DNA of 64,000 nucleotides from Prorocentrum cordatum. Lineage: Eukaryota > Sar > Dinophyceae > Prorocentrales > Prorocentraceae. The stretch lies in the NCBI GenBank assembly GCA_963575745.1, contig CAUYUJ010014175.1, positions 12,501-76,500 on the forward strand. The letters run 5' to 3'. The first letter of the stretch is position 1. The number at the start of each line of letters is the position of its first letter. Shown here piece by piece: positions 10,761 through 21,640 of the stretch. Made by a program: the position numbers and the translations under genes. The notes below the pieces were generated by a model. It was given only the letters and a program-made list of their open reading frames with translations. It did not search any database and had not been told where the DNA came from.

Positions 10761-10904
10761 GCACGTCTGAATGTTCACAGGATACGGCCTAGCTAGCGCG
10801 TGCGACTGCAGCATGCCCCGTCGAATGCATGTCACACAGGAGGGTTGGGCAGCAGTGTAAGCAAACATTTCACTACAGCACAAACAAAAACTGCAGCAGC
10901 ATCA

Positions 10905-11597
10905 TCAGTCCTGCTCGTCAGGCTCGGTGCGATGCTGCTGCCTGTACTCTGCCAGCACCCTTGCCATGGCCACCGCCCTCTCCTGCAAGTTTGGGCCGAC
11001 CTCGACAGCCATAGACTTTGTGCGCCACTTCTTCTTGGACGCATCGTAGTGCGAGGTCTTCACGGAGTTCCTAAAGCGGACCCACTCGACGTGGTCGATG
11101 TCGATGATGGGATCAGCCCCCCTCTCAACGGAAACGTCAGGCTCCAGCTGCAGAAGCTCGGGGGCGCCATCCGCGAACTCGATCGCCAGCTTCGCGCGAC
11201 GGATCGCGGCCGTGGCGACCCTCTCAGTGCGCGTTACACCGCCCACTTCGACATTGAGCTGGATGGTGCGCGGGATGTCGTCGACGGCGTCCCTGCGGGC
11301 CTTCTTGGTGGCTGGCTCCTCAGCTTTATCGACGTCAAGACCTGGGCCTGCTCTCTGAGCATCGCGAGCTGCCGCCTCCATGAGGCGGTCCACCTCATCG
11401 TTGCGTTGCGCCGCCAAGAAGTTCAGCATCTCGAATTGCTGACCCACGAATTTCACGAACTTGCTGTCCTGCTTGTCGGTTGCGACGAACGCATGGCCGT
11501 CGATGTTCGTTACCTCGGCGACCCAGGCCGAAGTAGGATTGAATCGCTCCTGCGGTGCTGAGACGCACACGAGCCCACTCTTCGTGAACACAGGCAT
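10905..11597 (-). CDS. Retrocopy with intact frame, unknown dinoflagellate protein
   Basis: An uninterrupted 230-codon frame from an in-frame ATG at 11597 (starting MPVFTKSGLV). The frame stays open upstream through the spliced-leader remnant, so the original start could be elsewhere. The protein is hydrophilic, with a basic KKARRD segment in the middle that could be a nuclear-localisation signal. The C-terminal half contains a HYDASKKKWRTKSM stretch of the kind seen in dinoflagellate proteins with short repeated basic-aromatic modules. No enzyme motif is visible and I assign no function. It is the third of four co-oriented retrocopies and the only one without an internal break. Confidence 0.55.
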   Translation of the reverse strand: MPVFTKSGLVCVSAPQERFNPTSAWVAEVTNIDGHAFVATDKQDSKFVKFVGQQFEMLNFLAAQRNDEVDRLMEAAARDAQRAGPGLDVDKAEEPATKKARRDAVDDIPRTIQLNVEVGGVTRTERVATAAIRRAKLAIEFADGAPELLQLEPDVSVERGADPIIDIDHVEWVRFRNSVKTSHYDASKKKWRTKSMAVEVGPNLQERAVAMARVLAEYRQQHRTEPDEQD

Positions 11598-11658
11598 CGG
11601 CCGATACTGATACTGGTTGGAGCACTGAACTGAAGTAACGCGGCTTGCGAATGCAGAG

Positions 11659-11679
11659 TTTGAGCCAAAACGGCTAGAC
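11659..11679 (-). other. Relict DinoSL
   Basis: On the minus strand it reads TAGCCGTTTTGGCTCAAA, about 16 of 21 matches to the spliced leader, and sits just upstream of the gene at 10905-11597. A (TG)n run abuts its 5' side (11680-11706), as at the 7392-7412 copy. Confidence 0.8.
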
Positions 11680-11884
11680 GCACACGCACACACACACACG
11701 CACACGGCAGGATGGTGGGAAGACGGGCGTGTACGTTTTGTCAGGGTTTGGGGGGATAGGCTTGTTGGTTTGAATCTTTGGGCGCTTGGCATGTTGGTTA
11801 TCTGGGTGTCTCGTGTGTGGACTGTTTGGCGTTTGATCATGTGGTTGGGCGTTGTCGCTACTAGATTTGTTTTGCTGGTATATG

Positions 11885-12140
11885 TGAGGTCTTTGATGTC
11901 TCATTGAGGTCTGTTGAGGTCTCCTCTTGAGGTATCGTTGACGTTCTCTGGTATATTTGAAGTCTCTTGATGTCTCTTAAGGTCTCCTCGAGGTCTCTGT
12001 GAGGTCTCTGCGGGGTCAATTGAAGTCTCTGTGATGTTTTCTGGTGTCTTCGAGGTCTGTTTGATGTCTTCCTCGGGGGTATTTTTGAGGTCTCTCGGTG
12101 GTGCGATATCCTCGTTCACATTCTCTGGTCTCTGTGAGGC
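11885..12140. repeat. GAGGTCTCT-type minisatellite
   Basis: A degenerate array of 9-15-bp units around GAGGTCTCT and GATGTCT. On the minus strand it translates as repeated ETSxRPxxDLK peptides. No protein gene is inferred. Confidence 0.8.
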
Positions 12141-12308
12141 CTCACTCTCGCGATCGCACGAGTCATCGCGAGCAGACGGGCATGCTTTGCTGATGCAAGG
12201 GTTGGTTCCGCCTACAGGCGCCTTCAGCACCAAAACCCGCGCGGTGCACTAAAGAACTGGCAGAGCGAATCGGCGAAGAAAGCTGGAAGCGCGAGCGTGC
12301 GATCATAT

Positions 12309-12500
12309 CTGTGAGTGCCTTCCTGTCAAATACTCCTCCTCTTCCACGTCAGATTTCCCCTCCCGTTCCCTCCTCCTCCTCCTGTTCCTGCCCCCTCCTC
12401 ATCATTGTCCTCCCTCTCCTCCTCCTTCTCCTCCTCCTTCTCCCCCTCTTCCTTCTCCCCCCAATCTGCCTCCTCCCTCCCCTCCTCGTAGTCCTCCTCG
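12309..12500. repeat. TCC-rich tract
   Basis: Pyrimidine tract of TCC and TTCTCC units downstream (minus strand) of the 12589-15464 gene remnant. No gene. Confidence 0.85.
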
Positions 12501-13137
12501 CCCTTCTCAATCTCTCATTTCACCGCAGTATCGAGCTGCGCGCTCCCTCTCAAGGAAAAAGCTCGAACGGATGATATGGCTCGGGCATCTAAACTGACTT
12601 GAGCGCCTTCGGCGGGGGAGTCGTGACAACGGCCTTCGGGGCTGGGGCGAGCTTGCACACAAGGGGCCCCCCGACCTTGACGGCCTCCGAATTCACGAGA
12701 ACTGGAATTGACAGCTTAGTCTCAACCGTGTTCCCGTCGATGCGGGAGCCAACTACACCAGTGACAGAAGACCGAATCATGTTCGCAGCGGTGTCCGAGG
12801 ACGGAACACAAAAAATGGGACAACGAATTGAGGGCAACCTGGCTTGGGCACGTGCAACTCACACCTCGGCGCTACAAACACTTCGACGTCTTTCAGGGGC
12901 GGGGAACACGCAATCTCAACTGAACCGCTCGAAATCTTCGGGGCCACGTTCACGCTTGAGCTCAGAGGGACAAGCGTCAGCTCACCCTTCGCAAAGGAAG
13001 CGTCTGCCACAACGCCGCGGGCCTTCCTATCCAGCGCGACGGTGAGCTCGGGGCCCTCACCGCGGTGCGCATAGGCGTCGGCGAGCGCAAGCCGAACCTC
13101 AGAGAAAAAAGCAAGCGGGCAATCACAAATTGGCCTC

Positions 13138-13430
13138 CAAGGAGGAGGAGGAGGAGGAGGAGGGGGGGGGGAGGAGGAGCAGGAAGAGAGGCAGGGGGAG
13201 GAGGAGGAAGGTGGAGGGGAGGAGGAGGAGGAGGAGGAGGAGGAGGGAGCCCGAACGACTCACCCTCCTCCTGGAGGTGAATATCGCTCGGGCCCCTCAT
13301 CCTCCTCCTTCTCCTCCCTCCTCCTCCTCCTCCTCCTCCTTTCCTCCTCCTCCTCCTCTCCCTCCTCCTCCTCCTCCCATTCCCCCTCCTCCTCCCCCTA
13401 ATCCTCCTCCGCCCCCGCCTCCTCATCCCC
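13138..13430. repeat. GGA tract next to TCC tract inside a gene remnant
   Basis: Purine GGA repeats at 13140-13250 and pyrimidine TCC repeats at 13300-13430, imperfect inverted complements of each other. They interrupt the minus-strand gene remnant at 12589-15464. Confidence 0.85.
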
Positions 13431-13691
13431 CCCCTCTGCGTCGCGCTGCAGATAGGAACCTGGGCTCTGATCTTCTCAAGCTCGGCGTCCTTGCGCTTGT
13501 CTGCCCTGACCGCCGAGCCCACGGGAATCCGCAGGATCGAGTTGACGGGGGCCACCTGGGAGGAGCGCGGCGGGGGGGATGAGAAGGAGAGGGGCCTCGG
13601 TGAGGGGGGGGGTGGTTTAAAATCGTTGTTCGGTTTCAGTTGCGTCGCAGTGTTTTTTTGTTCGGTGGCACCTCGTTTTCTGGTTGGCCTC

Positions 13692-13805
13692 CACCTCCTC
13701 GTTCCTCCTCTCCTCCTCCTCCTCCTTCCCATCCTCCTCCTCATGGTCCTCCTCCTCCTCCTCCTCCTCGTCCTCTCCTCCTCCTCCTCCTCCTCCTCCT
13801 CCTGC
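13692..13805. repeat. TCC tract encoding poly-Glu on the minus strand
   Basis: TCC repeat within the 12589-15464 gene remnant. It keeps the minus frame open as an acidic run. Confidence 0.8.
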
Positions 13806-15516
13806 TCATCCTGCAATTGCATCCCGATGCCAACCTCGCACTCGTCGACCAGCTCGCTACTGCTGATCTCGACGATGCTGCCGTTGTTCTCGCCGTCCTC
13901 GTCCTCATCGGCCTTCCGCTTCTTGGAGGCCCCCATGGAGCTCACCATCCCCAAGGGAACCTTGCCAGAGCTGATCTCCATGATGGCGCGCTTCTGGTTC
14001 TTGTCAGTTTTGAGAGCTACCGCCGCACCGACGATGAAGCCGTTGGTCTTGAGCGCGCCGTCGCTGACCACCATGCCTGAAGACGTCGCCGTGAACTCGG
14101 CAAAGTCTCCTCCAGGCTCCGTCGGAGCAGCATGCAATTGCTCAGACCGAGCCCACGGTGGCGTCACATCAGGGGCAATCGTCAGCAGCTCGTCGACGAA
14201 CTGGTCCTTGATAGCGTTGCTGCTCGAATACTTTTTTGCGGCCTTTCACTTGCTTGTTGTGGATCAACAACACCCAGCGCACCTGCATATCTCCAAGTAG
14301 TTTGGCCTTCTGCGCGCTGCTCAGCGTTGGAGTGGATGCGAAGAAAGTCTTGATCGTTGCCGTCGTGGCCAGAAACGCCTAGACCTCTGAATTCTTGGAG
14401 CCCTTGATGGCCGACATGTCCGTGCTGTTGAGCAACTTGGCCACTCCATCGCGGCAGTACTGGTCGGGGGCGACGAGGCATGCTTTGACGCATGCGGTGA
14501 TGTACTCGGGGCCCTGCAAGAAGCCGGCCCTCGCGAGCATGCCGAAGAAGGGGCCGTGCACGTCCCTCCTGCGGTCGCCCACGGTTTTGCCGTAGTCCCG
14601 AAGCTCGTCCAAGAGCGACCCACTGTCGCCTCCAGAGTACAGCTCCACGTACTTGCTCACATCCGCTACCTGTCCGCTGAGGTGGGGCCGCGTCCTCTCG
14701 ATCTGAAATTGGATGGACTCCCACTTGGCATCTCCGAAGGTCATGATGTTCTGCTTCGCGATCTTATGTATTTGCAGAAGGGTCTGCATCTTCGTCTGCC
14801 GGCGGCTCGCGCCACTGTTGGCGTTGTCGGCCTCTTGCAGGAACCGCGCCAGCTCGGGCATCTCCACGTCCACCTCATGGCGAATCACCGCCCATGGCAT
14901 CCCTTACGTAATTACCTGCTCGTAGGAAGAGCACTTGGCCAGCACCCTTGCGCGAGAAATGCGCCCAGAATCGTCGTTGAACTTCTCGCCCATGCCGAGC
15001 GCGCCGAGCTCGACGCACCTGGCGCCCGCCACGGTGTGTGAGCACGCCACGCTCAAGTACATCAGGTCCGAAGGATTGAACTGAGGCAAGAAGCCCCCGC
15101 TGGAAGTCGCAAGGTCGTCGCTGAACTTCCAGTGCTGTTCTGGCCGCGCCCCGCCTGGCGCTATCTCGAAGCAGACGGCGCCTTGACACTTGTCGTACCT
15201 CAAGCCGCCTTCGACGATCACCTTCATCAAGTCGTGCTATCCCTGCTCGAATCGGTTGGCAGGGTGAGTTCCGACCTGTTTGCACTTCAGCCACGCCCCT
15301 GCGTTGGCGAGCTTCCTGCCGACCAGCAGCTTGATGATGTGCTCTGCTTTCGCCGTGATCTGATTCGCGCCGTCCTCGCCCGACGCCTCGTGATCGGCAA
15401 TCACCCCCATGATGATCGGCTTCGCCTCCTGGATCGCCTGGGCGATGGCGCCCCCAAAGGACATGGTGAAGCACTCCGCTGCAGCGCGGAAGGGCCACGT
15501 CCAAGCCAACGAGAAG

Positions 15517-15537
15517 CTGGAGCCCACATGGCTATTA
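15517..15537 (-). other. Degenerate relict DinoSL
   Basis: On the minus strand it contains ATAGCCATGTGGGCTCCAG, about 15 of 21 matches to the spliced leader. It is 53 bp upstream of the ATG at 15464. The match is weaker than the other three, but its position and strand are the same. Confidence 0.55.
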
Positions 15538-15629
15538 TCCTCCTCCTTCTCCTGTTCTTTCCCCCCCTCATGGTTGACGACCCCCCCCCGGGAGCATTCG
15601 ACCCCCCCCCCCCCCCCCCCCAGATGCGC

Positions 15630-15758
15630 AAGGACGAGCGGGAGGAGGTACATGAAGGGCGAGGGGAGGGAAACGAGACGGAGGAGAGTGCGGAGGGAAA
15701 CGAGGCGAGGGAAACGAGACGAGGGGAGGGAAACGAGGCGAGGGAAACGAGACGAGTG
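15630..15758. repeat. GGGAAACGAGACGAG minisatellite
   Basis: Several copies of a 15-20-bp purine-rich unit (GGGAAACGAG with GACGAG or GCGAG), preceded by C runs at 15577-15620. No gene. Confidence 0.85.
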
Positions 15759-15779
15759 ATGAGAAGCAACATGACGAGC

Positions 15780-16077
15780 TTCTGGTTTCAAGGCTGCCGA
15801 GCTAACCTGCTTAGGCAGCCCCTCTAACCTACTTCGCTATCCTCGCTAACCTGGTTGGCCTAAGCCCCGTAAGTGGTTAAACCACTTAGCCGATCCCACT
15901 TGCGAAGCGGGGGAAAGCGCTGGCCCTACTTCCTATCTTCCCGAACCTCTTGAGTCTGAGTAACAAGTGGATCGGAGGACTTGGACCACTTCTAAACAGG
16001 ATGCATCCTACCTACAGGCTGGTTCCTATCAAGATATAATCACCCGAAGCACTTACGATCCACCCCGCCGATCTCAG
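15780..16077. repeat. Right-hand counterpart of the 4777-5062 repeat
   Basis: Contains TAACCTGCTTAGGC, CTAACCTACTT and AACCACTTAGCC motifs, which are the reverse complements of motifs inside 4777-5062. It ends with CCGCCGATCTCAG (16065-16077), the inverse of the 13-mer at 4777-4789. The internal similarity is motif-level only by eye. It lies on the far side of the four-gene cluster, in the opposite orientation. Confidence 0.5.
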
Positions 16078-16284
16078 CAAGAACTATTGAGGGACACAAT
16101 GCGCTTCACGTGCTCACATTGCTACACGGAATGCGTTCATGCATGCTCGATGCGATTACGATGCGCTATGCTACACTGCGGCGCGCGACGCAACAGCCGT
16201 GCTGACAGCCAGTCAGGCGAGCAAAGGAGAAATCCTCGGCGTAGGATGCGAGAGGAGCTGACGCGCACTCCAGCTGCCTCGCCG

Positions 16285-16305
16285 ATCGAGCCCACATGGC
16301 CACGT
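16285..16305 (-). other. Possible degenerate relict DinoSL without a recognisable gene
   Basis: On the minus strand about 15 of 21 positions match the spliced leader, and it shares the GCCATGTGGGCTC variant with the copy at 15517-15537. No clear coding frame follows it. It may be the head of a retrocopy now lost, or chance. Confidence 0.35.
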
Positions 16306-16513
16306 GCCAATGACAAACATGTGTCTGTGTAGATCATCCAGCCTGAAGCATGGGAAGAGAGAGACAAACAAAAAAAAAAAAAAAACGTCATCTCGATGGC
16401 TGCCGCGCGGTACCAAATCTCCTCCGCGCAAAGTGATAGTTTCGCGGCAGCCCCATCCTGGCCAACATGTGACGAGCTCTGGCGCTGCCCCGTCAGCCTG
16501 TCTACGGAGCCCG

Positions 16514-17060
16514 TCAAAATGTATCGTTGAGTAGATCAGATCTGCCGTCGGTATCGCAGCTGGTTATGGAGGGCCCTCTCTCCAGTGCTGACGACGGCGC
16601 TGACCCCTGAATCGGCTTCGCTCCCAAGTGAAACAGCGCCTGGTACACCGCCTGGCGGAGCTGCTGGATGCTGATCGGCAGCGGCTTGATCGGCGTCTGC
16701 GCGGCATCCTGGCTGTGCTCCCTCGCGCGGTTAATGCCAGATATCAGTTCCTCGCCCGTGAATGGGCTGACTGCCAATGCGCCGCCTGCGCCGCGCATGA
16801 CCTGCACCTTGTACTTCTTCGGCAGGCCGCGCTCGGCGCAGGCTGCCATGATACGGAAATAGAGGGTACATGTCTCCGACGCGCAGGCGCGACATGCCGT
16901 TCACCGAGATGGCTTGACTCGGCAATTCCGACTTTACCCAGACCTGTAAAGAATGCGGCCACGATGCGTACATGAAGGCTGCCAACGTCCTCGCCCCCCG
17001 CTTTGACCTTCTCCGCGCAGGCCGCCCCCGCGTCGATCCTCTGGTCCGCTGCTGGCACCT
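16514..17060 (-). pseudogene. Short gene remnant, unknown product
   Basis: Minus-strand frames together give non-repetitive protein-like sequence. A part reading SELPSQAISVNGMSRLRVGD (about 16860-16950) is followed after a shift by a 111-codon frame, 16849-16514, starting MAACAERGLPKKYKVQV and containing SIQQLRQAVYQALF. At least one frameshift separates them. Upstream the frames dissolve into GC-rich low-complexity sequence. I recognise no family. Confidence 0.4.
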
Positions 17061-19840
17061 CTGGGATCCCATATCGACCCTGCCAGGCGACGAGTCAGCC
17101 GCACTGAGCGTCGCCCGCTGCAGCGCGGCCATCTCGTCGCTGTCGGATGGCGATCCGCGCCCAGCAAGCGCGCGGCGCGCATGGACTCCCAGCCGCCCCT
17201 CCTCGGCGCGCCTTCTGCGGCGGCGGCGCCGCCGCTGCGCCTGCGGCGTCGCGCGCGCCTGACCTCGGACGGGCCCTCGACGCCGTCAGCACCCATCCCG
17301 CGCGGTGCATTTTCACGCTCCGGGCATAGCTTCCAACGTGCCCCTGCACGCGCTGCACGCGAGCGCGGAGGCATTGACGCGCGATGCCGCAGCGCCCACG
17401 CGCGCAAGGTGGATCAGGCCCAAATCGAAAATCGAGGGAGACGGATCCAGCGGGGCACTTTCCCGGCGCCCCGGTCGCCATTTCCACGCAGACCTCAGAC
17501 ACGATGCCACACTCGGGAACGGCACGCGACACTATGGACATACATTTGCACGAGCCGCGAGCGAGCACGCGTTCCGAAGCTCACGAGCAAGGGCGACGCG
17601 AGCGCGCAGGCTCTTCGCGGCGGGAGAAGTCGCCCCGCGGGCCGCGCCATCGCGCAGCTCGCGCGCGCGCGGGAACTGCCCCTCGCACCCCCCCATCGGA
17701 GATCCCGCGCCCCCTCGCCCCCCGTTCGTCGTCGCGCACGCGCTCTTGCCACGATCGTATAATAAGTTCGTCGATCTCAAACTGCTCATCGAATTCCGCG
17801 GCCGCGCTGTCGTTCCACGACGTTTCGCGCGTCGCGCCACCCGCCCGCGCAATCAAAATTCGGCCCCGCGCCCTCCACTCGGAAGCCAGCGTCGCAACGA
17901 TGTTCGGTCGCATTGAGATCCCCCCGCCACTGCATTGCCCCTGGCGCGCTGCGCTCGCAGACTCTGCCCGTTCCACGCCCGAGGCGGCGCCCGAAACATC
18001 CATCCAATCTCGCGGCCCCGAAAAATCCCATGAGGGCGCGCTCGCGATGGGCCGACACCGCGCGGCTCGCTGCAGCTGGGGCCCCACGGCAGTGGGCGAT
18101 AATTCAACAAAAAAAACGCCGTAGAGAACATGGGCCGGGCGCGGCCGCCCCCCGAGGCAACATCTGCTCGCCCCTTTCATCGAGCAATGTGGCATTTGCA
18201 GAATCGCACTGCCCAGTCGATAAGAGAAACCCTCTGGTAGTACGAAAATTGACGCACTGACGCCGCCACAGGGCACGCGAACACGCAGAAACAACATCCG
18301 CCCTGGTGCCATGCTCGGCCCCATGATCGCCACCCTGCACGCGCAGCATTGGTTCTCTCGCCGGGCCCGGCGCGCAGCGCGCCGTCGAAAAAGAGAACTG
18401 GCCCGAGCAGTCTCGCCTCGCGGTCGTTCGCGCCATTGACCAAAGACGGCGCAACTGACTGCGTACGTAGCGCGCGCAAACGCCCGGCGACACACGACGT
18501 TGACGACGCGCGCCGTCTTGCGCTCGTTGAGGTGGTGACCTGTGTGGAACATGATATTGCAGTAGATCTATCACTGTGTGAAGCTGCGCTGCGATGTAGT
18601 GTATATCTATATGTACATATATACATACATATGCATACATAACGAGTGCCCGCGCCGACGTCATTCTGTTTACTGCCCCGTCAATAATTAGTAGCCGCAA
18701 TCTCCATGCCCGAGTTTTTCGCACCATGCTCGGACCCCAAAAACGACAGCATCCACAGAGTCTGCTGACGCCGCGGAGTGCCCCACCGACGCCCCCCGAT
18801 TTGCCCGAAAATCCTTGTCCTCATCCACTAGGCAAGCGCGCCCCACTACTCGCGAAGTCACTATTCGCAAATGGCCTGGGTCAGCCGCGGAGGATCCACG
18901 ATAAATTACATTCAGGCGAACGCGTGTGTTTTGGACGTTTGCGAGTAGGCACTTTGCGAGTAGTGGAACGCGCTCGGTGCTCCATAGCGTTCACGTGCAT
19001 GGTGGCGTTCTCGGCGGCGAAGCGAAAGAAACTGCACTGGTCTGGAGGGGCCGCGCGCTCGCGCAGCGGATGCAGACACTCCCCCGTCGCGCAGGCAAGC
19101 GCGGTTTTGCGCCGCCAATAGTCGCCACGGCGCGCGATGCACGTGCTCCTCTACATCTCGAAGCAGCTGCTGACAAGGTTAGAACACACCCCTCACGACG
19201 ACGACCGCGAAGCCCTTCATGTGCAGAAGCCTATGGCGCGGGTCGCGCTGTACGTTTCAACACCTGGCCATAGAAGCTCGTGCAAAACGCATCGAAAAGA
19301 TGTAACTTCCTCAGCCCCACTGATGCCGCGTGCTGAATTGCGCTGTGGCTGGGAAGCATGTGCTCTCCGCTGCAAACGTTGACCCGAGTGTCTAAGTGAG
19401 CGCGCGGTCAAGACGCGCTGCATGCTCCCCGTAGGAAGGATGAAATGATCGATGGTGCTACTGCTGTTGAATCACGTGGGCAAAAAGTTCCAGAAGCTGT
19501 TGCATACGGACATATGGCCATCCTCCAAAATGTCTCGCATCCGCTGCGAGACCGTCGTTTCCATGCCCGGCTAATTCAAACCAACAATGGCGTCCACTCT
19601 CTATAAGACTGCCGCCCCGTCGAATCACGCCGAATACCGAAAGAGCATATCAAATCCCCGTCCATGACGACCTGGCACTGGTGCCCTCTCGAACCGTAAT
19701 TGCTGAAATCTGTTATAAACGTGTACAACCTGCCTATTTCACATGATGCGCAACAGCTCTAAGAACCACCAGCAATAGAAACTCTGCGGGCGGAAGTAAG
19801 TGAGCGTAGGTGCAGCAAGCCAGCCCAGGCCTACCGCCCC
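17061..19840. other. GC-rich region, no supported gene
   Basis: Long open frames occur on both strands because stops are rare in this GC-rich DNA. The longest is 17581-18552 on the minus strand (323 codons), which has a few plausible stretches but no recognisable domain and heavy Arg/Ala bias. A TATA/CATA-rich patch lies at 18597-18640. I see no RNA gene. Confidence 0.4.
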
Positions 19841-19922
19841 GCATTGAAATTGGCTTCCGCCCATGGGGTGTACGGCGTGGCAGGTGCGGTGGGAGCTCCT
19901 TCAACGCTGCAGGCCAAAGCAG

Positions 19923-20062
19923 CTCGTAGGAGGAGGAGGAGTAGGAGGAGGAGGAGGAGGAGGAGGAGGAGGAGGAGGAGGAGCAGGAGCCAGAGCAGGA
20001 GGGGGAGGAGCAGGAGTAGGAGAAGCAGGAGGGGGAGCAGGAGGGGACGAAGGGGAGAAGTA
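19923..20062. repeat. GGA tract
   Basis: Purine repeat (GGA, GGAGCA) preceding the very long TCC array that starts at about 20140. Confidence 0.9.
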
Positions 20063-20139
20063 ACGACTGCAGAAATTGGCCGATGCCTGACCGGTCTCGA
20101 TGCCTTCTCGTTTCGCCACGCGCATCTGGTCCCCACCCC

Positions 20140-21075
20140 CTCCGCCTCTTCCTTTTCCTCCTCCTCTTGTTCCTCCTCCTCTTCCTCCTCCTCCTCCTCC
20201 TCCTCCACCTGCTCCCGCTCCTCCTCCTCCGCCTGCTGCGCCTGCTGCGACTCCTCCGCCTCCTCCGCCTCCTCCGCCTCCTGCTCTTCCTCCTCTTTTC
20301 TCCTTTTCCGCCTACCCCCTCCTCCTCCTCCTCCTCCCCCTCCTCCTCCTTTTCCTCCTCCTCCTCCCTCCTCCTTTTCCTCCTCCTCCTCCTCCTCCTC
20401 CTCCTCCGCCTCCTCCTTTCCTCCTCCCGCCTCATCCTCCGCCTCCTCCTCCTCCTCCGCCTACTGCTCTTCCTCCTCCTCCTCCTCCCGCTACACCTCT
20501 TCCTCCTCCTCCTCCGCCTCCTCTTCCTTTCCACATCCCTCCTTCTCCTCCTCCTCCTCCTCCTCCTCCTCCTCCTCCGCCTCCTCCTACTCCTCTCTCC
20601 TCCTCCTCCTCCTCCCCCCTCCTCCTCCTCCTCCTCCTCCTCCTCCTCCTCCGCCTCCTCCTCCTCCTCCTCCTCCTCCCTCCTCCTCCTCCTCCTCCCC
20701 TCCTCCTCCTCCTCCTCCTCCTCCTCCTTCCTCCTCCTCCTCCCTCCTCCTCCTCCTGCCTCCTCCTCCTCCTCCTCCTCTCCTCCTCCTCTTTCCTCCT
20801 TTCCTCCTCCTCCTCCTCCTCCTCCTCCTCCTCCTCCTCCTCTTCCTCCCTTCCTCTTCCTCCTCCTCCTCCTCCTCCTCCTCCTCCTCCTCCCCTCCTC
20901 CTCCTCTTCCTGCTCCTCCTCCTCTCCTCCTCCTCCTCCTCCTCCTCCTCCTCCTCCTCCTCCTCCTCCTCCTCCTCCTCCTCCTCCTATTCCTCCTCCT
21001 CCTCCTCTTCCTCCTCTCCTCCTCCTCCTCCTCCTCCTCCTCCTCCTCCTCCTCCTCCTCCTCCTCCTCCGCCTC
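20140..21075. repeat. Very long TCC array
   Basis: Over 900 bp of almost pure TCC repeat with scattered TCCGCC and TTCC interruptions, giving extreme strand asymmetry (pyrimidine on plus, purine on minus). The large Arg/Glu/Gly and Leu/Pro/Ser frames through it are artefacts of the repeat. Confidence 0.97.
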
Positions 21076-21640
21076 GGGGGGGCCCCCAAGAGTGGGGTCG
21101 GGCTTCGGCCCCCTGGCGGAGGCGAGGACCGCCAGGCCCTCGGGGCGAAAAACCCCCGCACCCCAGGGGACACCGCCAAAGTGCGGTTTCCTTACCCCGG
21201 GGGGGTCGCCAGGTCCCGTGGCCTCCCCCAGGGCGGTGCTGGGTCCCCCCCAGCACTCGCCGCCCTGGGGGCGGGACCGGCGGCTCGTCTTTGTCGTGTC
21301 CCTTCGTCCGTGTCGTGTCGTGCGTGTCGGTCGTGGCCGTTTCGTCCCCCGTCGTGTCGTGTCGTGTCGTGCCGCCTTTTTTTTGTTGGTTCGGTCCTGG
21401 GGTCTGGTCCTTTTTTCGGTCCTGGGGTCCGGTCCTGGGTCCCTGGGGGCGGGGGGCGCGGCGCCGTCTTTTTCGCTGAAGGCGGCGCCTCGCTGCCCTT
21501 TTTCTGGGGCCCCCGTCGTTTTTCCCCGTGTCGTGCCGGCCGGGCTCGCCCGCCGGCCGGGCGCGCGGGGCGCCGCGCCAGGGCGGCGGGCGCGGCGACG
21601 CGTCGCTGGGCTGAATGCGCGCGGTTGAGAACTCCCACTT
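21076..21640. other. Unique GC-rich island inside the TCC array
   Basis: A 565-bp block of non-TCC sequence bounded on both sides by TCC repeats. It contains GTCGT pentamer runs (about 21290-21380) and a repeated TCCTGGGGTC/GGTCC unit (21395-21445). All six frames are open or compositionally biased and I recognise no product. It looks like an insertion or a surviving island between two repeat expansions. Confidence 0.6.

Larger units (their letters stand above)
12589..15464 (-). pseudogene. Large decayed retrocopy with three in-frame stops, function unknown
   Basis: Starts at an ATG at 15464 (MSFGGAIAQAIQEAKP). The same frame continues through stops at 15237 (TAG), 14902 (TAA) and 14377 (TAG). 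Complex, non-repetitive protein sequence lies on both sides of each stop. Near 14230 a run of six T (six A on the coding strand) moves the reading into the frame of the SSSNAIKDQFVDE stretch, which runs to an acidic DEQEEEEE segment encoded by a GGA/TCC tract. After further repeat-rich sequence (13138-13430) the protein resumes as LADAYAHRGEGPELTV and KGELTLVPLSSSVNV, and ends at 12589 with PPPKALKSV after one more shift near 12830. I recognise no domain. A spliced-leader remnant lies at 15517-15537. Expansion of GGA repeats inside the gene seems to have helped disrupt it. Confidence 0.55.

Noticed and set aside
17581-18552. A 323-codon minus-strand frame
   Set aside because: The region is GC-rich with few stops, the protein is compositionally biased, and no domain or flanking signal supports it.
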